64,000 nucleotides of DNA. Source: Erwinia sp. S63 (GTDB lineage: Bacteria > Pseudomonadota > Gammaproteobacteria > Enterobacterales > Enterobacteriaceae). The position numbers and the translations under genes are program-made. Numbering within the stretch: the stretch's first letter is position 1; each line of letters starts with the position of its first letter. The notes below the pieces were generated by a model, which was given only the letters and a program-made list of their open reading frames with translations, had not been told where the DNA came from and ran no database searches. Where the stretch lies: positions 140,902 to 204,901 of the forward strand of contig NZ_JACVUP010000013.1 in the NCBI RefSeq assembly GCF_016625195.1, in the 5' to 3' direction. Positions 10,715-19,576 of this stretch are shown in pieces.

Positions 10715-10866
10715 CACTGCCTTTCCTGACACTTACCACAAAACATCCACGTTACCATGAAATGTGTCAGTGGGTTGACCCAGATTACGGAATATCAGAG
10801 TGACGCCAGTATTCTGTAAAACATTTGCCAAATTGTGGAAATAAAAGGCACTTTTGGATTGTAAAT

Positions 10867-10885
10867 AGTAATGAGAACTACTATC
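10867..10885 (+). promoter_or_regulatory. Putative Fur box upstream of exbB
   Basis: The 19-bp sequence agtaatgagaactactatc matches the Fur consensus GATAATGATAATCATTATC at 13 of 19 positions, including both outer TAATGA and TATC parts. It lies about 72 bp before the exbB start. exbBD is Fur-repressed in E. coli, which supports the call. Confidence 0.7.
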
Positions 10886-10956
10886 ACTTCGGTCAATTTT
10901 TTTGCTATGATCCGCGCTTCAATCGTGAACTGTGCAACAGAAGTTGGAGACGCAGC

Positions 10957-11703
10957 GTGGTAGCCAGTGATTTGATGCAAACGGACCTCTCCGTTTGGGG
11001 CATGTATCAGCATGCCGATATCGTGGTAAAAGTGGTGATGATTGGCCTGTTACTGGCCTCGGTTGTCACCTGGGCGATTTTCTTCGGCAAGTTTGCTGAG
11101 CTGAGCGGGGCAAAACGTCGCCTGAAACGCGAACAGCAAGCGCTGGGCGAAGCTCGCTCGCTTAATGATGCTTACCGCGCCGCTGAAAGCTTTAAAAGCA
11201 ACAGCCACAGCGCTGTGTTGCTGAATGATGCGCAGAACGAGCTGGAACTCTCTGCAGGTACCGAAGATCTCGATGGCATCAAGGAACGCACCAGCTTCCG
11301 CCTCGATCGTCGCGTTGCGGCTTTCAGCCGTCATGCCGGTCGCGGAAATGGCTTCCTCGCCACTATCGGTTCTGTTGCTCCCTTCATCGGTCTGTTTGGT
11401 ACCGTGTGGGGCATCATGAACAGCTTCATCGGTATCGCTAAAACGCAGACCACCAACCTCGCGGTCGTTGCGCCGGGCATCGCAGAAGCGTTGCTGGCTA
11501 CAGCGATTGGTCTGGTTGCCGCTATCCCTGCTGTGGTTATCTACAACGTCTTCGCACGCATGATCGCCAGCTACAAAGCCTCTTTGGGTGATGTTGCGGC
11601 GCAGGTGATGCTGCTGCAGAGCCGCGATCTGGATCTCGGCAATGTGGACACCGCGAAAGAAGCGACCCGTCCGGCGGCGGCACAGAAACTGCGCGTAGGA
11701 TAA
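10957..11703 (+). CDS. exbB: TonB-system energiser ExbB
   Basis: ExbB forms the pentameric proton channel that energises TonB-dependent uptake of siderophores and cobalamin. I place the start at the GTG at 10957, preceded by ttggaga; the product (248 residues) then begins VVASDLMQTDLSVWGMYQHAD, matching E. coli ExbB. Three transmembrane segments are visible at about 20-40, 130-155 and 178-200. The conserved region RTSFRLDRRVAAFSRHAGRGNG is present. exbD follows after 5 bp. The divergent promoter region with metC carries a Fur-box-like site. Confidence 0.96.
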   Translation: MVASDLMQTDLSVWGMYQHADIVVKVVMIGLLLASVVTWAIFFGKFAELSGAKRRLKREQQALGEARSLNDAYRAAESFKSNSHSAVLLNDAQNELELSAGTEDLDGIKERTSFRLDRRVAAFSRHAGRGNGFLATIGSVAPFIGLFGTVWGIMNSFIGIAKTQTTNLAVVAPGIAEALLATAIGLVAAIPAVVIYNVFARMIASYKASLGDVAAQVMLLQSRDLDLGNVDTAKEATRPAAAQKLRVG

Positions 11704-11708
11704 GTATT

Positions 11709-12131
11709 ATGGCGATGCGTTTAAACGATGACTCGGTAGGCGATGGCGAAATGCATGAAATCAACGTGACGCCGTTTATCGACGTCATGCTGGTTCTGCT
11801 GATCATCTTTATGGTCGCCGCGCCATTAGCCACGGTGGATGTGCGCGTTAACCTGCCAGCCTCCACCAGCGCACCGCAGCCGCGTCCGGAAAAACCGGTT
11901 TATCTGTCTATCAAAGAAGATAAGCAGATTTACATCGGCAACGATGCGGTGACCAAAGAGACGCTGGTGAATGCGCTAACGGCGCAAACCGAAGGCAAGA
12001 AAGACACCACCATCTTCTTCCAGGCGGATAAGTCTGTGGATTATGAAACCCTGATGAGCGTGATGGATCAGTTACGTGAAGCGGGTTATCTGAAGATAGG
12101 TTTGATGGGCATGGAATCGGTGAAGAAGTAA
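11709..12131 (+). CDS. exbD: TonB-system energiser ExbD
   Basis: The partner of ExbB in the TonB motor: 140 residues with one transmembrane helix (about 22-42) and a periplasmic domain. The essential membrane aspartate is in NVTPFIDVMLVLLIIFM (Asp25 in family numbering). It starts 5 bp after the exbB stop and ends before a strong terminator, giving a two-gene operon. Confidence 0.97.
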   Translation: MAMRLNDDSVGDGEMHEINVTPFIDVMLVLLIIFMVAAPLATVDVRVNLPASTSAPQPRPEKPVYLSIKEDKQIYIGNDAVTKETLVNALTAQTEGKKDTTIFFQADKSVDYETLMSVMDQLREAGYLKIGLMGMESVKK

Positions 12132-12152
12132 TTTCCCCGTCTAAACGCTCAC

Positions 12153-12184
12153 AAGGGCCGCTATTGATAGCGGCCCTTTTTATT
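12153..12184 (+). terminator. Intrinsic terminator of exbBD
   Basis: The stem aagggccgctat/atagcggccctt is followed by a T-rich tract. It lies 21 bp after the exbD stop. Confidence 0.9.
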
Positions 12185-12312
12185 TGCTTCTGCCGCCAAT
12201 GTTAATTTCTTGTTACTTTTAGTCTCACTTTTGTAAACTGCAATGGTGAAGCGGATCACATCTATTCCTGGCGCAACCCGCTACAACGGAAGAAAAACCC
12301 AGGAAGGACAAT

Positions 12313-13635
12313 ATGAGCGCGAGTCAGTCTTTACAAAAGCCATCGCAAGGCGGTGCCAAAACCATCTTTAGCGTTACCAGCGGTAACTTTCTTGAGATGT
12401 ACGATTTCATGGTGTTTGGCTATTACGCTACGGCGATCGCCAAAACCTTTTTCCCCGGAGATGACCCCTTTGCATCCCTGATGCTCACGCTGATGACCTT
12501 CGGCGCGGGCTTCCTGATGCGTCCGCTCGGCGCGATTATTCTCGGTGCCTACATCGACCACCACGGTCGCCGTAAAGGGCTGTTGCTGACGCTGGGCTTG
12601 ATGGCGTTGGGTACGCTTACCATCGCCCTGGTGCCAGGCTATGCCACCCTGGGTGCCGCCGCACCGATTCTGATTCTGCTGGGTCGTTTGCTGCAGGGCT
12701 TTTCTGCGGGCGTGGAGTTGGGCGGTGTGTCAGTGTATCTGTCTGAAGTGGCGCCAAAAGGACGCAAAGGATTCTATGTCAGCTGGCAGTCCGGTAGTCA
12801 GCAGGTCGCAGTGATCTTCGCTGCACTGCTCGGCTTGGGTCTGAACCATCTGCTGGCGAAGGATGCGGTGACCGAGTGGGGCTGGCGTATTCCGTTCGTG
12901 GTCGGTTGTATGATTGTGCCGTTCCTGTTCTGGATCCGCCGCATGCTGGAAGAAACCGAAGCGTTCAGCAAACGCAAGCAGCATCCTTCCATGGGACAGA
13001 TTATGCGCTCGGTCGGTGAGAACTGGGCATTGGTGCTGGCGGGCATGCTGATGGTGGTGACCACCACGGTGATGTTCTACATGATCACCGCCTTCACCCC
13101 GACTTTTGGCAAAACCGTGTTGATGATGAGCGACGAGCAGAGCTTTATGGTGACGCTGTTCGTCGGTATCTCTAACCTGATCTGGCTGCCGGTGATGGGC
13201 TCGCTGTCAGACCGCATAGGACGCCGTCCGCTGCTGATCACCTTTACTATTCTGATGATTCTTACCACCTGGCCGGTGCTGCACTGGCTGGTGGGATCGC
13301 CCACCTTTGCGCATCTGGTGGAAGCGGAATTGTGGTTATCGTTCCTGTATGCCAGCTATAACGGGGCGATGGTGGTCTATCTGGCGGAAATTATGCCGGC
13401 TGAAGTGCGCGCCACCGGTTTCTCTCTGGCGTATAGCCTGGCGACCGCGCTGTTTGGTGGCTTCACGCCAGCGGTTTCAAGCTACCTGATCCATGCTACT
13501 GGCGATAAAGCGATGCCCGGCGTGTGGTTGTCATTCGCGGCGGTGTGCGGATTGATCGGCACGCTGCTGATTGGCCGCATGGTGAAACAGTATCAGGCGC
13601 GCCATGGTGGCACGCCGGTGGGAGCTTCGCTGTAA
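12313..13635 (+). CDS. MFS citrate/tricarballylate:H+ symporter-like transporter
   Basis: A 440-residue, 12-helix major facilitator. The N-terminal motif [26 protein letters not shown] and the loop [21 protein letters not shown] place it in the metabolite:H+ symporter family with CitA and Tcu[14 protein letters not shown] is the matching loop in the C-terminal half. By family, it takes up citrate or tricarballylate with protons. No citrate- or tricarballylate-metabolising gene is nearby, so the substrate is inferred. Its own aaggacaat ribosome-binding site and a terminator downstream suggest a single-gene transcript. Confidence 0.85.
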   Translation: MSASQSLQKPSQGGAKTIFSVTSGNFLEMYDFMVFGYYATAIAKTFFPGDDPFASLMLTLMTFGAGFLMRPLGAIILGAYIDHHGRRKGLLLTLGLMALGTLTIALVPGYATLGAAAPILILLGRLLQGFSAGVELGGVSVYLSEVAPKGRKGFYVSWQSGSQQVAVIFAALLGLGLNHLLAKDAVTEWGWRIPFVVGCMIVPFLFWIRRMLEETEAFSKRKQHPSMGQIMRSVGENWALVLAGMLMVVTTTVMFYMITAFTPTFGKTVLMMSDEQSFMVTLFVGISNLIWLPVMGSLSDRIGRRPLLITFTILMILTTWPVLHWLVGSPTFAHLVEAELWLSFLYASYNGAMVVYLAEIMPAEVRATGFSLAYSLATALFGGFTPAVSSYLIHATGDKAMPGVWLSFAAVCGLIGTLLIGRMVKQYQARHGGTPVGASL

Positions 13636-13687
13636 CGCCCTGGCTGACAACGGGTCTCATGCCAGCCCGTTAAGAAGCGATTCGAAT

Positions 13688-13720
13688 AAAGCAGCCCCTT
13701 TCTGAAGTGGCTGCTTTTTT
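13688..13720 (+). terminator. Intrinsic terminator of the MFS transporter gene
   Basis: The hairpin aaagcagcc/ggctgcttt with a following T-run lies 52 bp after the stop of the transporter gene. The convergent pilus operon ends at 13799, so the element also separates the two transcripts. Confidence 0.88.
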
Positions 13721-13798
13721 ATTTATGCAGATGTGTGGGTATGGCGCAGTGAAGCGCAATCATCGGGCCTACAAACGGCATCGTCGCCCATGCCCTGC

Positions 13799-14764
13799 CT
13801 AAAACGACAGATCCACCACCACGCTATCCGTATAACTCCCCGCCGCTGGCGTATTCTGCGTCGTCAAAATCTGCGCTGTATAAGTGAAGTTGCGCGTCAC
13901 CAGATCCGCGTTCAGAGAGGTGGCGCTGGCACTGCTCCAGCGGTCGGTGCCCGTCGGTCCCCAACGCGTGGTGGTGGTGGTGCCTTTATAAATATCATAA
14001 GCCAGCCGGTTGGTGCCGCTCGCCATCTGGCGGGTGGTGCCGCTGTAGTAGCTGCCATTGCTCAACCCCACAGTGAAGGTGCTACCTTTGGAACACACCA
14101 CGTTAATCGTCTGCTGCACCGTGGAGAAACTCCCCACCAAGGGTGCACTGCCAAAACTCACGTTGGGCGCGGTGATGGTGGTGCAATCATTGGTCACAAC
14201 CAGGTTAACGGTAATCGGCATGGCGGTGCCAGTGCTGGTTTGTACTGTTCCTACGCATAAACCTGCTACGTTCAACCCGGCACATACTGTATAGCTCACC
14301 GTGAGCGTAATCGTCGTCGTGTAACTGCCTGCGGCAATCACCTGTCCAGGCACTGTGCGGAAATAGAGCGGAATATTGAAATTGAGCGTGCTGCCCAGTG
14401 TTAACAATGCCGATGAACTGTAAACGTGGTTAGACCCCTGTGTGAGTTCGCTGGCACAGGCGCTGTCGATACACATCTGAATCGGAATACTGTCCGTGCC
14501 GGTGCTGGCGGTTTTCAACACGGCACGCGTGCCGCTGAGATAGGTGGCGGTGGTAAAGGCGTAGGTGACATTATCGGTGCCCAACAGCGAAAGCGTGCCT
14601 GTTCCACAGTTAACGTTGGTGATGCTGGAAGTGGCTTGCGCGGTAGACCCCACTGCAAAGGTGGTCACGGAACCAAAGGTTGCCGTCGGCGCTGAAAGCG
14701 AACAGGCCGCATAACTCATACCAGGCAGCAGAAACAGCGCCAGCAGCAAAAGAAACTTTCTCAT
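13799..14764 (-). CDS. Csu-type pilus tip adhesin (two spore-coat-U domains)
   Basis: The last gene of the pilus operon, encoding 321 residues. A signal peptide (MRKFLLLLALFLLPGMSYA) is followed by two SCPU (spore coat U) domains, about 20-165 and 175-321, with paired cysteines. The end VDLSF is the expected donor/acceptor-type terminal beta strand. The two-domain structure and last position match CsuE of Acinetobacter, the hydrophobic-finger tip adhesin. It overlaps the usher stop by 4 bp (ATGA), showing translational coupling. CsuE-like function is inferred from domain layout and position. Confidence 0.85.
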   Translation of the reverse strand: MRKFLLLLALFLLPGMSYAACSLSAPTATFGSVTTFAVGSTAQATSSITNVNCGTGTLSLLGTDNVTYAFTTATYLSGTRAVLKTASTGTDSIPIQMCIDSACASELTQGSNHVYSSSALLTLGSTLNFNIPLYFRTVPGQVIAAGSYTTTITLTVSYTVCAGLNVAGLCVGTVQTSTGTAMPITVNLVVTNDCTTITAPNVSFGSAPLVGSFSTVQQTINVVCSKGSTFTVGLSNGSYYSGTTRQMASGTNRLAYDIYKGTTTTTRWGPTGTDRWSSASATSLNADLVTRNFTYTAQILTTQNTPAAGSYTDSVVVDLSF

Positions 14765-17199
14765 GGTGAAATTCCTGACTGTGAATTATTGGCCGTGCTG
14801 ACCGCTGAACCCGGTGCGGGTGGCGGCAGATCGCACGTCAGCGGACCGTAAGTTTCCAGCGCTTTGGGCTGGCCGTTGGCAATGGTCAGCGTGGTATCAC
14901 AACTGCGTCCATCTGGCGTCACCACATGAATTGGGTTTTCAGCGCTCAGATTCTCCATCCAGACAATGCCATCCCATCCGATATATTCCGTCCCCTGATT
15001 CGGGCGTAACACCTGGCTGGAGATCGGCAACGGTTGCCCCTGTTTATCGTGCAGCACCACGCTGGCGGCACGCAGGCGTTCCACCGGGAAGTTCAGCAGA
15101 TAACCGCTTTTCCGTTTCACCGCGAAACGCTGTTCCACCTTCGGCGCGGTGCGATCGGCAGGTAAATCCAGGGTATCGATATCGTATTTCGCGCCGTAAT
15201 AGCTGCTGATCGATGGCACCAGCAAATAGCCCTGGTTATCGGTTCGTCCCATAGACTGGTTTTCATAACGCACCGTGACATCCGGATAATCGGTTTTCAC
15301 CACCACGAACGCATCATTGATATCGTTAGCGGCAAATACGCGGTTATCCATCAGCACCAGCGAACCGGTGAAATCGGCCCACTGCGTGGTGTTGTCGTTA
15401 TCGCCGTAGAATCCGGCAGAGGTGTCGATTTTGTTGTTGCGATAGCGCAGGCTCGCCTGACGATAATCACCGCTGTTTCCTCCCTGATTGGCCCATGCCG
15501 CATCGTAAGAGAAGCCGCCATCGGTTGGCATCGCGCGCGATACGTAGAGGCGCTGGTTGTTGTTGCCCTGTTGATCGCGCTCGTAGCTCACCGAAGCACT
15601 GCTCTGCTCGCCGAATGGGATTACCAGCGAGATAGCGCCGCTCCAGTCACCCTGTTCCTGATCGCGGCTGGCGGAGATATACAGGCTGCTGTTACCCCAC
15701 AGATTTTTACTCCACGACAGGTTCCATAAGCGGGTGCGATCGCCCGATCCGCCGGCAATATCAAAGTAGGCCAGGCCCAGACTGCCATATTGATTGAGTG
15801 ACACGCTGGCGGTGTACTGCGCACTGCGTCGCGCCAGTGAGTAGCTGGTGTTGGCGCTGTCGCCCCGACTGCCGACCAGCGCCAGATTGCCGTAATCGGC
15901 GGTGCGTAATACATGCTGCGTGCCGATACTGAACCAGCTGTTGTTGTATTGATAACCCCAACTGTATTGCGTGCCAGGTTTACCCTCCATCTGACTTTGT
16001 GCCAGCGCACCATTCACCACGCCCCAACTGCCGAGCTTCACCAATCCCCCCGCGCCGCCGGTGGCCACGCTGTCGCTGCCTTCCGCATGGCTCTCCAGCG
16101 TCAGCCAGTCGGTTAACCCATAACGATAAGAGCCGCTGGCTGCTGCTGCGCCATAGTCAAAGTTCTCCAGCCCGTAGTTTTCACGAATAGCACCGGCCGA
16201 AAAGGAGTAATCCGACAAACCCTGTCGCAACAGGCTGCTGGAGACATAAAACGGCAGCGTGGTAGTGACCTGGCGCCCCAAGGCATCGGTGGTGGTGATC
16301 ACCGCATCGCCCGCGCCATTAACGAACGGCACATTGGTCAGCGACCACGGCCCCGGCTGCACATTGGCTTGTGTGCTGCGATAACCGTTAATAAACAGAT
16401 CGACGGAAGAGGGCACTGCGGCCTGGCCGGAGAACGCCGGTAGCGGGTAAGTGACCAAATCCGGACGCACGCTGAAATCACGCGCGATTTGCACGCCGCC
16501 CAGGCGCACGCTGTTACTCCAGCTCAGCGCATCGGTGACCAGATCCCCGGCGCGCCAGCTAATCGCATTGTTCTCATCTTCATTGCTGAACCAGGTATCG
16601 TAGCGAATGTATCCCTCTTGCTGGCCGCTGACGCCGCCTTCAAGCTGTTGGGTATACACGCCATTAGTGGAGAATTGCCCGACCGGACCAAATACGCGCA
16701 GCTCATTCCAGCTCGACAGGCGCGATCCGGCATTATCGGTACGCGTGGCGTAGAAATCGTAATTGAGCAGTGCACCGTTACTGGCTCGCCCCGGATAGTG
16801 TGGGCCGCGCTGATCTTTACCGATCACCTGGCCGGGCAGCCAGGCGGGCGGAACGGTGAGTAACAGGCGCTGACGGCGCTCGTCATATTCCACTTTCATG
16901 TCCGCAAGTTGATTCACATCGATTTGCTCGCCCTGGAGTTTCTCCGCTGGGATACCGGCGCGTTGTAAATCGCCACTGCGCAGCCAGAAGTCCCCATTTT
17001 TGCGCTCAACCGGCACGATATCGCCGCGCGCGTTCTGGTTCACCACTAACTCCAGCATGTATTGCTGTCCACTGGTGGTGTTTTCCAGCGCAGGGGGCGG
17101 TGGTAGTTCGGAAAAGGTCTCCGCACTACTGATTTGAGGTAACAGACATAGCACACTGGCCACCGCCAACGTGCAGGGATGCAGCGAGAACCTCATCAA
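14761..17199 (-). CDS. Archaic chaperone-usher pathway outer-membrane usher (CsuD-like)
   Basis: An 812-residue outer-membrane usher through which pilus subunits are polymerised. It has a signal peptide, an N-terminal chaperone-binding domain (about 35-150), a beta-barrel with a plug domain in the middle (the ITTTDALGRQVTTTLPFYVSS region near the plug), and a C-terminal domain from about 690. It overlaps the chaperone gene by 4 bp upstream and the adhesin gene by 4 bp downstream. Length and context fit the CsuD group. Confidence 0.92.
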   Translation of the reverse strand: MMRFSLHPCTLAVASVLCLLPQISSAETFSELPPPPALENTTSGQQYMLELVVNQNARGDIVPVERKNGDFWLRSGDLQRAGIPAEKLQGEQIDVNQLADMKVEYDERRQRLLLTVPPAWLPGQVIGKDQRGPHYPGRASNGALLNYDFYATRTDNAGSRLSSWNELRVFGPVGQFSTNGVYTQQLEGGVSGQQEGYIRYDTWFSNEDENNAISWRAGDLVTDALSWSNSVRLGGVQIARDFSVRPDLVTYPLPAFSGQAAVPSSVDLFINGYRSTQANVQPGPWSLTNVPFVNGAGDAVITTTDALGRQVTTTLPFYVSSSLLRQGLSDYSFSAGAIRENYGLENFDYGAAAASGSYRYGLTDWLTLESHAEGSDSVATGGAGGLVKLGSWGVVNGALAQSQMEGKPGTQYSWGYQYNNSWFSIGTQHVLRTADYGNLALVGSRGDSANTSYSLARRSAQYTASVSLNQYGSLGLAYFDIAGGSGDRTRLWNLSWSKNLWGNSSLYISASRDQEQGDWSGAISLVIPFGEQSSASVSYERDQQGNNNQRLYVSRAMPTDGGFSYDAAWANQGGNSGDYRQASLRYRNNKIDTSAGFYGDNDNTTQWADFTGSLVLMDNRVFAANDINDAFVVVKTDYPDVTVRYENQSMGRTDNQGYLLVPSISSYYGAKYDIDTLDLPADRTAPKVEQRFAVKRKSGYLLNFPVERLRAASVVLHDKQGQPLPISSQVLRPNQGTEYIGWDGIVWMENLSAENPIHVVTPDGRSCDTTLTIANGQPKALETYGPLTCDLPPPAPGSAVSTANNSQSGISP

Positions 17200-17891
17200 C
17201 GCGCGGCCGCGCTGCTCCAGTGCCCTTTATTTACTTCTGCGGACAGCTCACCGCTCACGCTGCTGGTTAATGGCCAGCGGTTACTGCTGTTTGCCAGCAC
17301 ATAGCCAAACAGGCCATTGCCCAGGCGGCGGCCACCAATGGTGACATTACTCAGCCGCGCATGGCCGTTGCCCCGGTTAGTCAGTTCCAGCCAGTGCTTG
17401 CCACCACTGTCCACCTGTTGCCAGCTCAGTTGCGGCTTCGCACTGTCGCTGGTGACGCCATTACCATAGACAAACAGCGGCACCGAATAGCGCATCTGGA
17501 AGGTCAGTCCCGCCTGATTTTCGCCGGGCGTGCGCGGCGTAGGAATTTCATCCAGCACCACGCGATAGGACATTTCGCGTCCCGCTTCCGGTGGGCCCTG
17601 TTTAATAAGACGCACCAGCTGTTTCTGACCCGGCTCCAGGCGCACCATCGGCGGGCTGGCGACCACTTGCTGCTGGGTTTGATACTGTTCCTGGCCGCCT
17701 ACCTGCAGCCAGCTAAAGATGCGCACCTGCATCATGGTGGTAGCATTCCCACGGTTTTCCAGCCACAACTCACTGGCTTTCTCATCAGGGTTAATAGCCG
17801 GGTCGATTGGCCAAATCATCAGCGAATTGGCGGCGTGGGCGGCAGGCATTAGTGCCATGATAAACAACAGTAACAGGGCGCGCAGGTTCAT
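17196..17891 (-). CDS. Periplasmic pilus chaperone (CsuC-like)
   Basis: A 231-residue periplasmic chaperone of the PapD fold. The signal peptide is MNLRALLLLFIMALMPAAHA. The first Ig domain contains the conserved G1-strand-type segment LEPGQKQLVRLIKQG and the second includes WLELTNRGNGHARLSNV. It delivers subunits to the usher encoded immediately downstream with a 4-bp overlap. The gene lies between the subunit genes and the usher, as in csu operons. Confidence 0.92.
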   Translation of the reverse strand: MNLRALLLLFIMALMPAAHAANSLMIWPIDPAINPDEKASELWLENRGNATTMMQVRIFSWLQVGGQEQYQTQQQVVASPPMVRLEPGQKQLVRLIKQGPPEAGREMSYRVVLDEIPTPRTPGENQAGLTFQMRYSVPLFVYGNGVTSDSAKPQLSWQQVDSGGKHWLELTNRGNGHARLSNVTIGGRRLGNGLFGYVLANSSNRWPLTSSVSGELSAEVNKGHWSSAAAR

Positions 17892-17919
17892 GATTATTCA
17901 TCCTTCTTTATCACTTCCG

Positions 17920-18435
17920 TTACCAGCTAAGCGTAACGGTTAAGGTGTCGGTATAAGTGCCGGCGCGCGTGGGGCCAGGCAGCGTTAACAGGCCATAAAT
18001 CGGCAAAGTAATGTTATTGGCGTTGCTGTAACTCAGCGCCACGGCGCTGTTCACGGGAATCGCCGTGGTGTGTGCCACATTGGTATAGAGGTAATAGGGC
18101 ACGGTATTGGTATTGCCCGAGACCTTGAGATTGCGAGTCGAGGAGTAATTGCTGCCGCCGTCGATGCTCATGCTGACGGCAGTGCCTGGCGTGCAGGCAA
18201 GGGTGATGGTGGTGCTTTGCACATAGCTGGCGCTCACGCTGCTGGACGACACGCCAGATTGCGTACCGAAATTAAGCGTGCCAAAGACCCCGGTATTGGT
18301 ACCGGAGACAACACAGCCTGCCACTACTGACGCAGAGACCTGAAAGGTTGCGGTTGGCAACCCCCAGGCAGAGACGCTCCCTATCAGCAGGGCCAGGCCG
18401 CCTGCAATGTGTGCCCAACGCTGCACCACGGCCAC
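17920..18435 (-). CDS. Csu-type minor pilin (spore-coat-U domain)
   Basis: A 171-residue secreted SCPU-domain protein with a signal peptide (about 1-24, ending SAWG) and one beta-sandwich domain containing two cysteines (VVAGCVVSG and LACTPG). The terminal strand is TYTDTLTVTLSW, typical of Csu pilins. It starts with GTG at 18435, with GGAG eight bases upstream; the reading frame supports no better start. It corresponds in position to csuA or csuB; the Acinetobacter operon has one more subunit gene than this one. Confidence 0.85.
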   Translation of the reverse strand: MAVVQRWAHIAGGLALLIGSVSAWGLPTATFQVSASVVAGCVVSGTNTGVFGTLNFGTQSGVSSSSVSASYVQSTTITLACTPGTAVSMSIDGGSNYSSTRNLKVSGNTNTVPYYLYTNVAHTTAIPVNSAVALSYSNANNITLPIYGLLTLPGPTRAGTYTDTLTVTLSW

Positions 18436-18457
18436 CCTGATTACTCCACTACTGACC

Positions 18458-19027
18458 TCAGTAATTCACCGCAACGTTTATCGTATCGGTGTAAGTGCCT
18501 GCCGGGATCAGTGGGTTGAATCCGCCGCCCACCACACGACCGTAAATGGCGTAGTTGGTGCCTAAGGTCGGGTCCGTAGTGCCACTTGCCGCAATGTTGG
18601 TGTTATTGGCAATGGCGGTAGTGAACGCCGCATCGCTATACAGGGTATAGGCAATGCCCTGGGTGTTGTTGGAGCCGAGAATCAGATAGCGTGGCTGGCC
18701 GCTAACGGTGCCATAAATGGTCGCTGGCGCGGCGTTACTGCTGGTGACCTGCACGTTAAATGTTTGTCCCGTGGTGCAGCGTACGTAAATACCATTACCC
18801 GATGCGCCGACTAAGGTGGCGTTCAGGGTGTCAAAGGTCGCCGCGCTGCTACCAAAGTTCAGGGTACCGAAGTTGACACCCGTGGTGGCAGACTGACCAT
18901 TCACCAGGCAACCGGTGGTCAGGGTCAGGGTCGCATTAATGGTTCCCGTTGTGGTGGCGGCAAAAGCCGCGGTAGGGGCGAGCACTACGCTCAGGCTGGA
19001 CGCCAAAAGAAAAAGCTTGAGTTTCAT
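18458..19027 (-). CDS. Csu-type major pilin (CsuA/B-like, spore-coat-U domain)
   Basis: The first gene of the pilus operon, 189 residues from the ATG at 19027, which has an AAGGA site seven bases upstream (the in-frame ATG six bases earlier is too close to it). A signal peptide runs to AAFAATT. The mature SCPU domain has cysteines in LTTGCLVNGQ and YVRCTTGQ and ends with TYTDTINVAVNY. The leading position and size match the major rod subunit CsuA/B. The promoter region upstream contains an RcsAB-box-like site. Confidence 0.87.
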   Translation of the reverse strand: MKLKLFLLASSLSVVLAPTAAFAATTTGTINATLTLTTGCLVNGQSATTGVNFGTLNFGSSAATFDTLNATLVGASGNGIYVRCTTGQTFNVQVTSSNAAPATIYGTVSGQPRYLILGSNNTQGIAYTLYSDAAFTTAIANNTNIAASGTTDPTLGTNYAIYGRVVGGGFNPLIPAGTYTDTINVAVNY

Positions 19028-19576
19028 AATCATTCCTTACTGATTATCCAAGGTCATTGCTTTTTCACCTGGTGATTCATTTATGTAAACGAATCCGAAT
19101 TCAAACAAGAGCCACGATCGGCTTAACCGCGTAAGTGCCCGACATCTAGGAATATTCTTAGATGATGGGTTAATGATTTATATCAGTTTTCTTTACTATA
19201 GATCAGCAAATCAACACTTGGGACGTTGCGCTTAGATTTTTCATTAATCAATTCACACTTTTCGCCGATAACTCAGTAATCGCAAGGGGTGACAACAGGT
19301 TAAAAAAACTAAACAGCGAGTGATTTAACCCTCTACCGCGATTAACCGTTCAATGCTATGTTCGTGCATTAATCAGATATTATTAATTTTTCTGACTGCG
19401 ACAGACGATGAAAAACAAAAAACATAGCGCGGTGTTTCCAGAATTGTCTGGATCGGCTCCTCCCTCTGCCTCACTGCGTGCGGTCATTACTCACCCTTAA
19501 TCAATGTTCTCGAACTCTTTGAATTTTTTTGACGATACAGCACCTGCTCTGCAGCGGGCTGAGTTTAGGAGCGCAC
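19028..19576. other. AT-rich intergenic region between the pilus operon and the MHYT genes
   Basis: About 550 bp between divergent transcription units, clearly more AT-rich than its surroundings, as is common for H-NS-bound promoter regions of surface structures. It holds an RcsAB-box match at 19147-19160. I see no coding region or RNA gene in it. Confidence 0.55.
19147..19160 (-). promoter_or_regulatory. RcsAB-box-like operator
   Basis: Read on the minus strand, the sequence TAAGAATATTCCTA is an exact match to the RcsAB consensus TaAGaatatTCctA. It lies within a 20-bp near-palindrome, ATCTAAGAATATTCCTAGAT (19144-19163). It is 120 bp upstream of the major pilin start and about 420 bp upstream of the first MHYT gene, so the pilus operon is the likelier target. 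Activation or repression cannot be told from sequence. Confidence 0.7.

Noticed and set aside
10732..10800. MetJ boxes in the metC-exbB spacer
   Set aside because: No two adjacent agacgtct-like 8-mers could be found by eye.
13733..14260. 175-codon plus-strand frame over the pilus adhesin gene
   Set aside because: It overlaps the adhesin gene in antisense; the adhesin has a signal peptide, SCPU domains and operon overlaps, whereas this frame shows nothing recognisable.
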